Source of the DNA: an uncultured Bacteroidales bacterium
Lineage (GTDB): Bacteria > Bacteroidota > Bacteroidia > Bacteroidales > UBA932
Assembly (NCBI GenBank): GCA_900319975.1
Contig: ONQP01000001.1
Coordinates: 1-64,000, forward strand
DNA length: 64,000 nt
Direction: 5' to 3'
Below the pieces are notes generated by a model that did not search any database, was not told the origin of the DNA, and worked only from the letters and a program-made list of their open reading frames with translations. Shown here one piece after another: positions 43,431 to 51,517 of the stretch (positions are counted from its first letter, which is position 1; each line of letters starts with the position of its first letter). A program made the translations under genes and the position numbers.

Positions 43431-43432
43431 AA

Positions 43433-45748
43433 TTATGATCTTTTCTTGAATCTTCTGGTCTTGGGTGCAGCATCCGGCGCGGGAGCTTCCGCAATGATCT
43501 TGCGGCAGTCCTCCTCCGTCAGTGCGGCGGCGTCCGTCCCGCGGGGAATGCGGAAGTTGCGGCCGTCGTACTTGATGTAGGGGCCGTAGCGGCCGTTGAC
43601 GACGGAGATGCCCGCCTCCTCGAATTCGTGGATCGAGGGGCTCGCCGCCGTGCCGGAAATGGCCTCGCTCACCAGTTTCTCGCACTCCTCCTGGCTGATC
43701 CGCAGGGGATCGGCGCCGCGCGGCAGGGAGATGTTCTTGTCTCCGTACTTGATGTAGGGGCCGAAGCGGCCCTTGAGGACCTGGATCTCCACGCCCTCGT
43801 AGACACCGACGCGGCGCGGGAATTCCAGGAGCTTGAGCGCCTCCTCGAGGGTCAGCGTCTCGATGAGCTGTCCCTTGGCGAGGCTGGCGGACTGGCGGTC
43901 GTCGCCCTCGCCCTTCTGGACGTAGGCGCCGAACTGTCCGAAACGGGCGATGACGGTGCGGCCGTCGGCGGGATCGACACCGATCACGCGCTCGACGTGG
44001 CTGTACTGCCCGTCGCTCATCGTCGTTTCCACCTTCTTATGGAAGTCGCCGTAGAAGGAGGAGATCACGTCGTTCCAGACCTTCTTGCCTTCGGCGATGC
44101 TGTCGAAATCCTTCTCCACGTCGGCCGTGAAGTCATAGTCCATGATGCGCGGGAAGTTCTCCACGAGGTAGTCGGAGACCACCACGCCGATCTCCTGCGG
44201 GATCAGCTTGCCACGCTCCGCGCCCACCGACTCCGTCTTGGAGCTGACGGTGACGGCGCCGTTCTTGAGCGCGAAATTGGACACCGCGACCTTGCGGCCG
44301 TCAACGTCGCCCTTGAAGATGTAGCCGCGGCCCGTGGTCAGCGTGGAGATGGTCGGGGCGTAGGTGGAAGGACGGCCGATGCCGAGCTCCTCGAGCTTCT
44401 TGACGAGCGTCGCCTCGGAGTAGCGGGCGGGCGCCTGGGTGAACTTGCACTCGGCGGAGAGGCCTTTTTCCGTGAGGATGTCGCCTTCGTTGACGGACGG
44501 CAGGATGGTGGTGTTGTCCTCCTGGACATCGTCGTCGCTGCCCTCCATATAGAGTTTGAGGAAGCCGTCGAAGAGGATCTCCGTGGCCTGGATGCCGAAC
44601 TGCTCCGCGCGCTTGTCCGAGGACAGCTTGATGGAGGTGCCGAGGACCTTGGCCTCGGACATCTGGGAGGCGACGGTGCGCTTCCAGATCAGCTCGTAAA
44701 GTTTCTTTTCCTGGGCCGTGCCCTCGATCTCCGTGTTGGCGATGAAGGTCGGGCGGATGGCCTCGTGCGCCTCCTGGGCGCCCTTGGAACGGGTCTTATA
44801 CTGACGCGGGTGGGAATACGCCTCGCCGAAATTCTCCAGGATGAACTGCTTGGAGGTGCCGAGCGCCAGGGCGGACAGGTTGGTCGAGTCCGTACGCATG
44901 TACGTGATGAGACCGCGCTCGTAAAGGCCCTGCGCGAGGCGCATCGTCAGGCTCACCGGGAAACGGAGCTTGCGGGCGGCCTCCTGCTGCAGGGTGGAGG
45001 TGGTGAAGGGCGGGGCCGGGAAACGGACGGCGTCCTTCTTCTCGACGGAAGCGACGCGGTACGTGGCCCCGATGCTGTCCTGCAGGAACTTGCGGGCCTC
45101 GTCCGGGGTGGAGAAGCGGGTGTCGAGCAGGCCCTTGACCTTGACGCCGCCGGCCAGGAACTGGCCCTCCACCTTATAATAAGGTGAACTCTGGAAGGCG
45201 ATGATCTCCTTCTCGCGGTCCACCACCAGGCGCAGCGCCACGCTCTGCACGCGGCCGGCCGACAGGCCCCGCTGGATCTTGCGCCACAGGATCGGCGACA
45301 GCTCGAAGCCGACGAGGCGGTCCAGCACGCGGCGGGCCTGCTGCGCGTTGACGAGGTTGTCGTCGATGTCGCGCGGCGTCTCGATGGCATGCAGGATGGC
45401 GTCCTTGGTGATTTCGTGGAAAACGATGCGGCGCGTGCGGGCACGCTCGAGGCCGAGCGTCTCGACAAGGTGCCAGGAAATGGCTTCTCCCTCACGGTCC
45501 TCATCGGAAGCCAGCCAGATGAGCTCGGCCTGGGCGGCGGCCTTCTTCAGTTCGGCGACGACTTTCTTCTTTTCGGACGGCACCACATATTCAGGTTTGA
45601 ATCCGGCCGCGACGTCCACGCTGAGCTTCTTGTCCTGCAGGTCGCGGATGTGTCCGAAACTGGACATGACCGTAAAATCCTTACCTAAATATTTCTGAAT
45701 GGTCTTCGCTTTGGCCGGAGACTCGACGATGACTAAGTTCCCTCCCAT
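43433..45748 (-). CDS. topA: DNA topoisomerase I
   Basis: 771 aa. TOPRIM domain (NLVIVESPAKAKTI ... LASDEDREGEAISWH), the catalytic Tyr in LITYMRTDSTNLS (about 285), then core domains. The C-terminus has Toprim C-terminal repeats (RFGPYIKYGDKNISLPRG and RYGPYIKYDGRNFRIPRG) instead of zinc ribbons, as usual in Bacteroidota. It relaxes negative supercoils. I start at 45748 (MGGNLVIVESP); a longer frame adds 10 residues with no conservation. Confidence 0.97.
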   Translation of the reverse strand: MGGNLVIVESPAKAKTIQKYLGKDFTVMSSFGHIRDLQDKKLSVDVAAGFKPEYVVPSEKKKVVAELKKAAAQAELIWLASDEDREGEAISWHLVETLGLERARTRRIVFHEITKDAILHAIETPRDIDDNLVNAQQARRVLDRLVGFELSPILWRKIQRGLSAGRVQSVALRLVVDREKEIIAFQSSPYYKVEGQFLAGGVKVKGLLDTRFSTPDEARKFLQDSIGATYRVASVEKKDAVRFPAPPFTTSTLQQEAARKLRFPVSLTMRLAQGLYERGLITYMRTDSTNLSALALGTSKQFILENFGEAYSHPRQYKTRSKGAQEAHEAIRPTFIANTEIEGTAQEKKLYELIWKRTVASQMSEAKVLGTSIKLSSDKRAEQFGIQATEILFDGFLKLYMEGSDDDVQEDNTTILPSVNEGDILTEKGLSAECKFTQAPARYSEATLVKKLEELGIGRPSTYAPTISTLTTGRGYIFKGDVDGRKVAVSNFALKNGAVTVSSKTESVGAERGKLIPQEIGVVVSDYLVENFPRIMDYDFTADVEKDFDSIAEGKKVWNDVISSFYGDFHKKVETTMSDGQYSHVERVIGVDPADGRTVIARFGQFGAYVQKGEGDDRQSASLAKGQLIETLTLEEALKLLEFPRRVGVYEGVEIQVLKGRFGPYIKYGDKNISLPRGADPLRISQEECEKLVSEAISGTAASPSIHEFEEAGISVVNGRYGPYIKYDGRNFRIPRGTDAAALTEEDCRKIIAEAPAPDAAPKTRRFKKRS

Positions 45749-45817
45749 TTTACTTCTCTTTTCTATTTCGGACTGCAAAGAAAATCAGAAACTCGGTAAA
45801 ATTCAAAATTTAATCGT

Positions 45818-45825
45818 TAATTTTG
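45818..45825 (+). promoter_or_regulatory. -7 box of the PBP1A-ddl-prmC unit
   Basis: TAATTTTG followed by C, 30 nt before the ATG at 45856. Confidence 0.55.
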
Positions 45826-45855
45826 CGCTCGTTAAGAAGGGGTCATAATATAATT

Positions 45856-48252
45856 ATGACAAATTTTTTGCCGATGAAAGAGAACACCAAGAAGAAGATT
45901 GTCAAGTGGTTTTGGATCCTTGTTACGGCTCCTTTCGCCCTTGTGCTCCTGCTCGTCCTGCTGGTGGGCATCTTTGCGAAGATCCCCTCCTTCGAGGAGC
46001 TCGAGCACCCCGACAACAAACTCGCTACGCAAGTCATCGCCGAGAACGGAGAAGTTCTCGCCACGTTCCATATCGAGAACCGCACCTACGTCAGCTACGA
46101 GGAGCTTTCCCCGTATCTCGTCCAGGCCGCGGTGGCCACGGAAGACGCCCGTTTCTACAAGCATTCCGGCATCGACATCAAGGGCCTGGGCCGCGTGCTC
46201 GTCAAGACCCTCCTGATGCGCGACTCCAGCCAGGGCGGCGGCAGCACCATCACCCAGCAGCTCGCCAAGACGCTCTATCCGCGCCGTGAGATCACCAACA
46301 AGTTCCAGATGGTGGGCATCAAGCTCAAGGAGTGGATCACCGCCGTCAAGATCGAGCGCGACTACACGAAGGAGGAGATCGTGGACATGTACCTCAACTC
46401 CATCTTCTTCGGCAGCAGCGCCTATGGCGTCAAGGCCGCGGCGGAGACCTACTTCGCCAAGGAGCCGGCCGACCTGACGGTCGAGGAGGCGGCCCTGCTC
46501 GTGGGCATGGTCAACAAACCCACGCGCTACAACCCCGTCCTCAACCCCGAGTATTCCCTGCAGCGCCGCAACTTCGTGATCGGCCAGATGGAGAAGAACG
46601 GCTACCTGACCGCGGCACAACGCGATTCCATCCGCCAGATCCCGATCAAGCTCGACTTCCAGGTGCAGGACCACAATGCCGGCCGCGCCCCGTATTTCCG
46701 CGACATGCTGCGCCGCGACATGCAGGCCACGCGCCCCAAGCGCTCCGACTACCAGTGGCCGGAGGACTACGCGCACGACTCCCTGCGCTGGCGCGACGAC
46801 CCCATCTACGGATGGCTCAACAAGCACAAGAAGGCCGACGGCAGCCAGTACGACCTGGACCGCGACGGCCTGCGCATCTATACATCCATCCATTATAAGA
46901 TGCAGCAGTATGCCGAGGAGGCCGTCGAGGAGCATCTGGGCAAGAATCTCCAGAAAGCCTTCGACCGCGAGCTCCGCGGCAAGCGCAACCGCCCGTTCGC
47001 CAACGACGTGACCGCCAAGATGACGGAGACCCTGATGAACCAGGCCCGCAAGTGGAGCGACCGCTACCGCCTGCAGCACCGGGCCGGCAAGTCCGACGCC
47101 GAGATCTTCGCGCAGTTCTCCAAGAAGGAGAAGATGCGCGTCTTCGCCTGGAACTCCAGGGGCTACGTCGACACGCTGATGACGCCCGACGACTCCATCC
47201 GCTACTACAAGGGCATCCTGCGCTGCGGCTTCATGGCCATCGAGCCCAACACCGGCTACATCCGCGCCTATGTCGGCGGTCCCAACTACCGCTACTTCAA
47301 ATACGACAACGTCCGCCAGGGCAAGCGCCAGGTCGGTTCGACCATCAAGCCCTACCTCTATACGCTGGCCATGCAGGAGGGCATGACCCCCTGCGACCGC
47401 GTGGTCCTGCTGCCGCAGACGTTCCTGCTGCCTGACGGCAACGTATGGACGCCGCGAAGCACCGACAAGCAGGAGATGATCGGCCAGACGGTCACCCTGC
47501 GCTGGGGCCTCGCCCACAGCTCCAACAACGTCTCGGCCTTCCTGATGAAGGAGCTCGGCCCGGCCGCCATGGTCCGGATGGTCCACCAGATGGGCGTCCA
47601 GACGCACCTCGACGAGGTGTACTCGCTGTGCGTGGGTGCCGCGGAAGTCCCCGTGTTCGACATGGTGGCGGCCTACAACACCTTCCCGTCCCACGGCACC
47701 TACATCACGCCGCAGTACGTCTACCGGATCACCGACAGCGACGGCCGCACGATCGACGAGTTCACCAACCAGAAGCGCGACGCCATCTCCGAGCAGACGG
47801 CCTACCTGATGGTCGAGCTGATGCGCGGCGTGGTCAACGAAGGCACCGGCAACCGCCTGCGCTCCGTCTACAACCTGCGCGGCGAGATCGCCGGCAAGAC
47901 CGGTACGACCAACGACAACTCCGACGGCTGGTTCATCGGCTACACGCCCAACATCACCGCCGGCGTGTGGGTGGGCGGCGAGGACCGCAGCATCCGCTTC
48001 ACCTCCACGGCCCTCGGCCAGGGTGCCAACGCCGCCCTCCCGATCTGGGGCATCTGGATGAAGAAGTGCCTCGCGGATCCGACCATCGGCTGGTCGATGG
48101 ACAACGACCACTTCCAGGTGCCGACCGGCGGCGCGCTGCAGTTCAACTGCGCGACCGACGGCGTCTTCCTGGGCGGCTACGGAGACGACTACGTGGGCTC
48201 CGACGGCGCCACGGGCGACCGCAACGAAGAAGAAGAATATTATTTCAACTAA
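45856..48252 (+). CDS. mrcA: Class A penicillin-binding protein 1A
   Basis: 798 aa. Membrane anchor about 18-42 (WFWILVTAPFALVLLLVLLV). GT51 glycosyltransferase: ATEDARFYKHSGID with catalytic Glu, GGSTITQQLAKTL, and KIERDYTKEEIVDMYLN. Transpeptidase: SxxK in VGSTIKPYLY (about 495), SxN in AHSSNNVS, and AGKTGTTNDNSDGWF. Makes and cross-links glycan strands. A second ATG at 45874 (MKENTKKK) is also possible. ddl follows by 3 nt. Confidence 0.96.
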   Translation: MTNFLPMKENTKKKIVKWFWILVTAPFALVLLLVLLVGIFAKIPSFEELEHPDNKLATQVIAENGEVLATFHIENRTYVSYEELSPYLVQAAVATEDARFYKHSGIDIKGLGRVLVKTLLMRDSSQGGGSTITQQLAKTLYPRREITNKFQMVGIKLKEWITAVKIERDYTKEEIVDMYLNSIFFGSSAYGVKAAAETYFAKEPADLTVEEAALLVGMVNKPTRYNPVLNPEYSLQRRNFVIGQMEKNGYLTAAQRDSIRQIPIKLDFQVQDHNAGRAPYFRDMLRRDMQATRPKRSDYQWPEDYAHDSLRWRDDPIYGWLNKHKKADGSQYDLDRDGLRIYTSIHYKMQQYAEEAVEEHLGKNLQKAFDRELRGKRNRPFANDVTAKMTETLMNQARKWSDRYRLQHRAGKSDAEIFAQFSKKEKMRVFAWNSRGYVDTLMTPDDSIRYYKGILRCGFMAIEPNTGYIRAYVGGPNYRYFKYDNVRQGKRQVGSTIKPYLYTLAMQEGMTPCDRVVLLPQTFLLPDGNVWTPRSTDKQEMIGQTVTLRWGLAHSSNNVSAFLMKELGPAAMVRMVHQMGVQTHLDEVYSLCVGAAEVPVFDMVAAYNTFPSHGTYITPQYVYRITDSDGRTIDEFTNQKRDAISEQTAYLMVELMRGVVNEGTGNRLRSVYNLRGEIAGKTGTTNDNSDGWFIGYTPNITAGVWVGGEDRSIRFTSTALGQGANAALPIWGIWMKKCLADPTIGWSMDNDHFQVPTGGALQFNCATDGVFLGGYGDDYVGSDGATGDRNEEEEYYFN

Positions 48253-48255
48253 GAT

Positions 48256-49272
48256 ATGAGCAAGTACAAGACCATCGCCGTGATCTATGGCAGCGACTCC
48301 TCCGAGTGGGAGGTATCCTGCCGGAGCGGCGAGTTCGTGGCCTCCCGCATCGACGGGAACGAATATGACATCTATGAGATCTTCGCCCGCTTCGGCAAAT
48401 GGCAGCTCGTCGCCGCCAAGAAGTGCAACTCGATGCGCGTGACCTTCCCCGAGGGAGCGCGTCCGGAGGTGGACAAGACGGATTTTTCCATCCAGGTCCT
48501 GGGCGAACGCGTCAAGTTCGACTATGCTTATATCGTCCAGCACGGCGCGCCGGGTGAGACGGGCCAGTTCGAGGGCTACCTCGAGATGCTCGGCATCCCC
48601 TGCAGCACCTGCGATTCCAGCACCTGCGCGATCGTCTTCGACAAGTACGCCTGCAAGTGCTATGTCCGCGAGCTGGGGCTTGCCAACTGCGCGCCGGACG
48701 TGTTTGTCCGCCAGGGCATGGAGCCCGCGGAGATCGACGCCAAGGTGCAGAAGGAGCTGAAGTTCCCGGTGTTCGTGAAGCCGACCCAGGGCGGCTCGAG
48801 CTTCGGCGTGACGCGTGTCACGCTCGCCGAAGACCTCCAAGCCGCCGTCCAGTTCGCCTTCAGCGAGAACCACACGGTGCTCATCGAGCAGGGCGTAACC
48901 GGGCGCGAACTGACCTGCGCGGCCTATTTCGACGGAGAGAAGGTCGCCACGCTGCCGCTGATCGAGATCGTCACGGACAATGAATATTTCGACTACGACG
49001 CCAAGTACAACGGCCACAGCCAGGAGCTCTGCCCCGCCCCCGTCTCCGACGAGGTGCGCGAGCTCGTGCAGCGCACCACCGCCGGGATCTACGCCCGCCT
49101 GGGCTGCCGCGGCGTGGTCCGGATGGACTACATCCTGGCGGACGACGGTCTCTACTTCCTGGAGATCAACCTCATCCCGGGCATGACGAGCGCCTCGCTC
49201 GTGCCCAAGATGGTGCGCGCCGCCGGGATGGACATGACCGCCTTCCTGACGACCATCATCGAGCATACCTAG
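48256..49272 (+). CDS. ddl: D-alanine--D-alanine ligase
   Basis: 338 aa ATP-grasp enzyme. N-terminal IAVIYGSDSSEWEVSCRSG, GAPGETGQFEGYLEMLGIP, lid FVKPTQGGSSFGVTRV, and metal/substrate motif YFLEINLIPGMTSASLVPKM. It joins two D-Ala for peptidoglycan precursors. Operon with PBP1A and prmC. Confidence 0.96.
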   Translation: MSKYKTIAVIYGSDSSEWEVSCRSGEFVASRIDGNEYDIYEIFARFGKWQLVAAKKCNSMRVTFPEGARPEVDKTDFSIQVLGERVKFDYAYIVQHGAPGETGQFEGYLEMLGIPCSTCDSSTCAIVFDKYACKCYVRELGLANCAPDVFVRQGMEPAEIDAKVQKELKFPVFVKPTQGGSSFGVTRVTLAEDLQAAVQFAFSENHTVLIEQGVTGRELTCAAYFDGEKVATLPLIEIVTDNEYFDYDAKYNGHSQELCPAPVSDEVRELVQRTTAGIYARLGCRGVVRMDYILADDGLYFLEINLIPGMTSASLVPKMVRAAGMDMTAFLTTIIEHT

Positions 49273-50129
49273 TGCTGCTGTCCGACTTCATACGCGACGG
49301 CGCCAGACGCCTCGAAACCCTTTACCCTTCGCCGGAGGCGAGGGGTTTGGTTTTGATGCTCTGCGCCGAGAAGCTCGGCACCACCTCCTACACCCATATC
49401 GTCGAGCCGCAGACGCCGGTTCCGGACGACCGGCTCGCGGAGCTGGAGGAGGACCTGCGGCGGCTGGCCGGCGGCGAGCCCATCCAGTATGTGCTGGGCG
49501 TCGCGGAGTTCTGCGGGCACCGCTTCGCCGTGGGGCCCGGCGTGCTGGTCCCGCGGCCGGAGACGGAGCTGCTGGTGGCCGACGCCGTCCGCCTGCTGCG
49601 GGAGATGGACCTGGACCGCGCGCCCCGGGTGCTGGACCTCTGCACCGGCTCCGGCTGCATCGCGTGGAGCGTCGCCAGGGAGGTCCACGACGCCGAGGTG
49701 ATCGGCGTGGACCTGTCGGAAAAGGCCCTGGGCTACGCCCGCGGGCAGTTTCCGGGCGAGGCCGGCCCGACGTTCCTGCAGGCCGACGTGCTGGACACGG
49801 AGCAGGATTTCCCCTACGGGACCTTCGACCTGATCGTCAGCAATCCGCCTTACGTGCTGGAGCGCGAGCGGGCGCAGATGCGGCGCAACGTGCTGGAGCA
49901 CGAGCCCGCGATGGCGCTCTTCGTGCCGGACGACGACCCGCTGCGCTTCTACCGCGCGGTGGCGCGCTGGGCGCAGCGTTTCCTGCGGCCCGGCGGGGCC
50001 GGCGTCGTCGAGATCAACGAGACGCTCGGCCCGGAGACGGCCGCCGTCTTCCGCGACGCGGGATTAAAAAACGTACAGACCGTCCCCGATTTCTTCGAAA
50101 AAATACGATTCGTCCGGTTCTCCGCCTGA
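49272..50129 (+). CDS. prmC: Release factor glutamine methyltransferase PrmC
   Basis: 285 aa. N-terminal helical release-factor-binding domain, then the SAM Rossmann fold: RVLDLCTGSGCIAWSVA, VIGVDLSEKALGYARGQ, and the catalytic NPPY in FDLIVSNPPYVLERE. It methylates the GGQ glutamine of RF1/RF2. The GTG start overlaps the ddl stop by one base (TAGTG), so it is translationally coupled. Confidence 0.95.
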   Translation: MLLSDFIRDGARRLETLYPSPEARGLVLMLCAEKLGTTSYTHIVEPQTPVPDDRLAELEEDLRRLAGGEPIQYVLGVAEFCGHRFAVGPGVLVPRPETELLVADAVRLLREMDLDRAPRVLDLCTGSGCIAWSVAREVHDAEVIGVDLSEKALGYARGQFPGEAGPTFLQADVLDTEQDFPYGTFDLIVSNPPYVLERERAQMRRNVLEHEPAMALFVPDDDPLRFYRAVARWAQRFLRPGGAGVVEINETLGPETAAVFRDAGLKNVQTVPDFFEKIRFVRFSA

Positions 50130-50146
50130 CGGTTCTTTTTTCCCCG

Positions 50147-50263
50147 CCAGGCAGCTGCTTCCGCAAACCTTCGCTTCGCTCATCCCTCCCACTTCCTTCG
50201 GAAGCGGGCCCCTCCCGTTCACGAGGCCACGGGCGGCCACGGGTTTGCGGAAGCACTGCCTGG
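50147..50263 (-). repeat. Palindromic repeat element, copy B
   Basis: Lies between prmC and the lipoprotein gene. Terminal inverted repeat of 22 nt: CCAGGCAGCTGCTTCCGCAA at one end and its reverse complement with one base difference at the other. The inner core, read on the minus strand, contains CGTGGCCGCCCGTGGCCTCG, GTGAACGGG, a CTTCC/GGAAG hairpin and GGATGAGCG, the same order as copy A in queH. The ends differ in sequence from copy A but remain self-complementary. Confidence 0.8.
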
Positions 50264-50344
50264 CAGGAAAATAATAAACGATTAATCTGCCGGTTAAACG
50301 GATAAATGTCCGTCAATTTGCAGCAGACCAAACTGTATGCAGAT

Positions 50345-51517
50345 ATGACAACATTCCGATTCCTCGCGGCGCTCTGCTGCGCCCTCGTCCTCGCGGGATG
50401 CGACGGACAGAAAACCAACCTGGAACACCCCGGCGGGCAAGGCCTCTTCTCCCTGTCGGACGTAGCGCAGATGCTCTCCGAGCTCCCGCTGGAGCGCGAA
50501 CACCTCGACGAAGTGTACGACGCCGTGAACGCCTCGTCCGGCCACGGCTACGACGAGGAATACCTCCTCAACGACCTCTTCACCGCGCCGGGCGCAGGCG
50601 TGGGCGACGACGGGAAGCCCACCAAGGCCGGCGGCTACCGGACGCCGCTGCGCGAACTCTTCTCCGACTACTTCGCCCGGAAATATGGCACCAAGGCCGG
50701 TGCGGCCGACGTCGAACGCTACATCAACGCGCTCAGCGCCTCCGACATGCAGATCTACTGGCCCTATTCTGAGAACTGGGACGGCCAGGAATTCCCCATC
50801 GTGACCTTCGACCCCGGCTACGGCGCCGAATCCAACTACGGCTACGCAATCCGGATCGACGCCAGTGGCGCGCATGTGGTCGACTCGGTCCTCGTCAACG
50901 AGCAGGTGGCACAGGAGCGCCCCGTCTGGGTGATCAACCGCAACGACGACGCGGCCTTCACCCCGATGGAACTCTTCGAGCCGGAGGGCAAGGCGGATGG
51001 GACCAAAGCCGGGAAGAACGACGACGGCAAAGAGTACCTTCTCAGCATCCAGAGCTTCAAGACCCTGCGCAACTACGACAGCTGGTTCGGCGGCGCGTCG
51101 GAATTCTTCATCAAGACGGGTGCCGTGGACGGCTTCAAGGCCACCAAGGAAGAGGATCTCAGGAACTACTCGCCCAGCGTGACCGACCTGATGCTGGTCG
51201 TCCGCCGCAGCCAGCTAGGCAGGAAAATCCCCTTCAACGCCATCCTGCTGACCAACTTCACGGACCAGATGGAGAAGATCGCCTTCATGGTGACCGAAGA
51301 CGACGGCGGCACCACCACCAACTGGAAATGCAGCGCCGTGGTCAAGTACAACTCCAAGCAATACGGATTCGAGCTGGACATCCCCTACAAGGACAAGGAC
51401 GACATCGTCTGGCGCGGACAGCTGACGCGCAACTTCTTCCAGGAAGTCTTCGAAAAAGGCGGCGGCACCCTCACCGGCCGCTTCGGCGACGTAGAGATTA
51501 CTTTTGGTCTGCAGTGA
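50345..51517 (+). CDS. Lipoprotein of unknown function
   Basis: 390 aa. Lipoprotein signal MTTFRFLAALCCALVLAGC. The mature protein is acidic, with helices around 30-70 (SLSDVAQMLSELPLEREHLD) and beta-type segments later (YGYAIRIDASGAHVVDSVLV). A linker at about 215-235 is rich in Asp, Gly and Lys. No family recognised. I start at 50345 because the signal peptide begins there; 13 extra residues upstream are not signal-like. The 3' end overlaps the convergent U32 gene by 20 nt. Confidence 0.78.
   Translation: MTTFRFLAALCCALVLAGCDGQKTNLEHPGGQGLFSLSDVAQMLSELPLEREHLDEVYDAVNASSGHGYDEEYLLNDLFTAPGAGVGDDGKPTKAGGYRTPLRELFSDYFARKYGTKAGAADVERYINALSASDMQIYWPYSENWDGQEFPIVTFDPGYGAESNYGYAIRIDASGAHVVDSVLVNEQVAQERPVWVINRNDDAAFTPMELFEPEGKADGTKAGKNDDGKEYLLSIQSFKTLRNYDSWFGGASEFFIKTGAVDGFKATKEEDLRNYSPSVTDLMLVVRRSQLGRKIPFNAILLTNFTDQMEKIAFMVTEDDGGTTTNWKCSAVVKYNSKQYGFELDIPYKDKDDIVWRGQLTRNFFQEVFEKGGGTLTGRFGDVEITFGLQ

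Noticed and set aside
45832..49266. 1144-codon open frame antisense to PBP1A and ddl
   Set aside because: Both sense genes have complete catalytic motifs; the antisense product has no recognisable domain.
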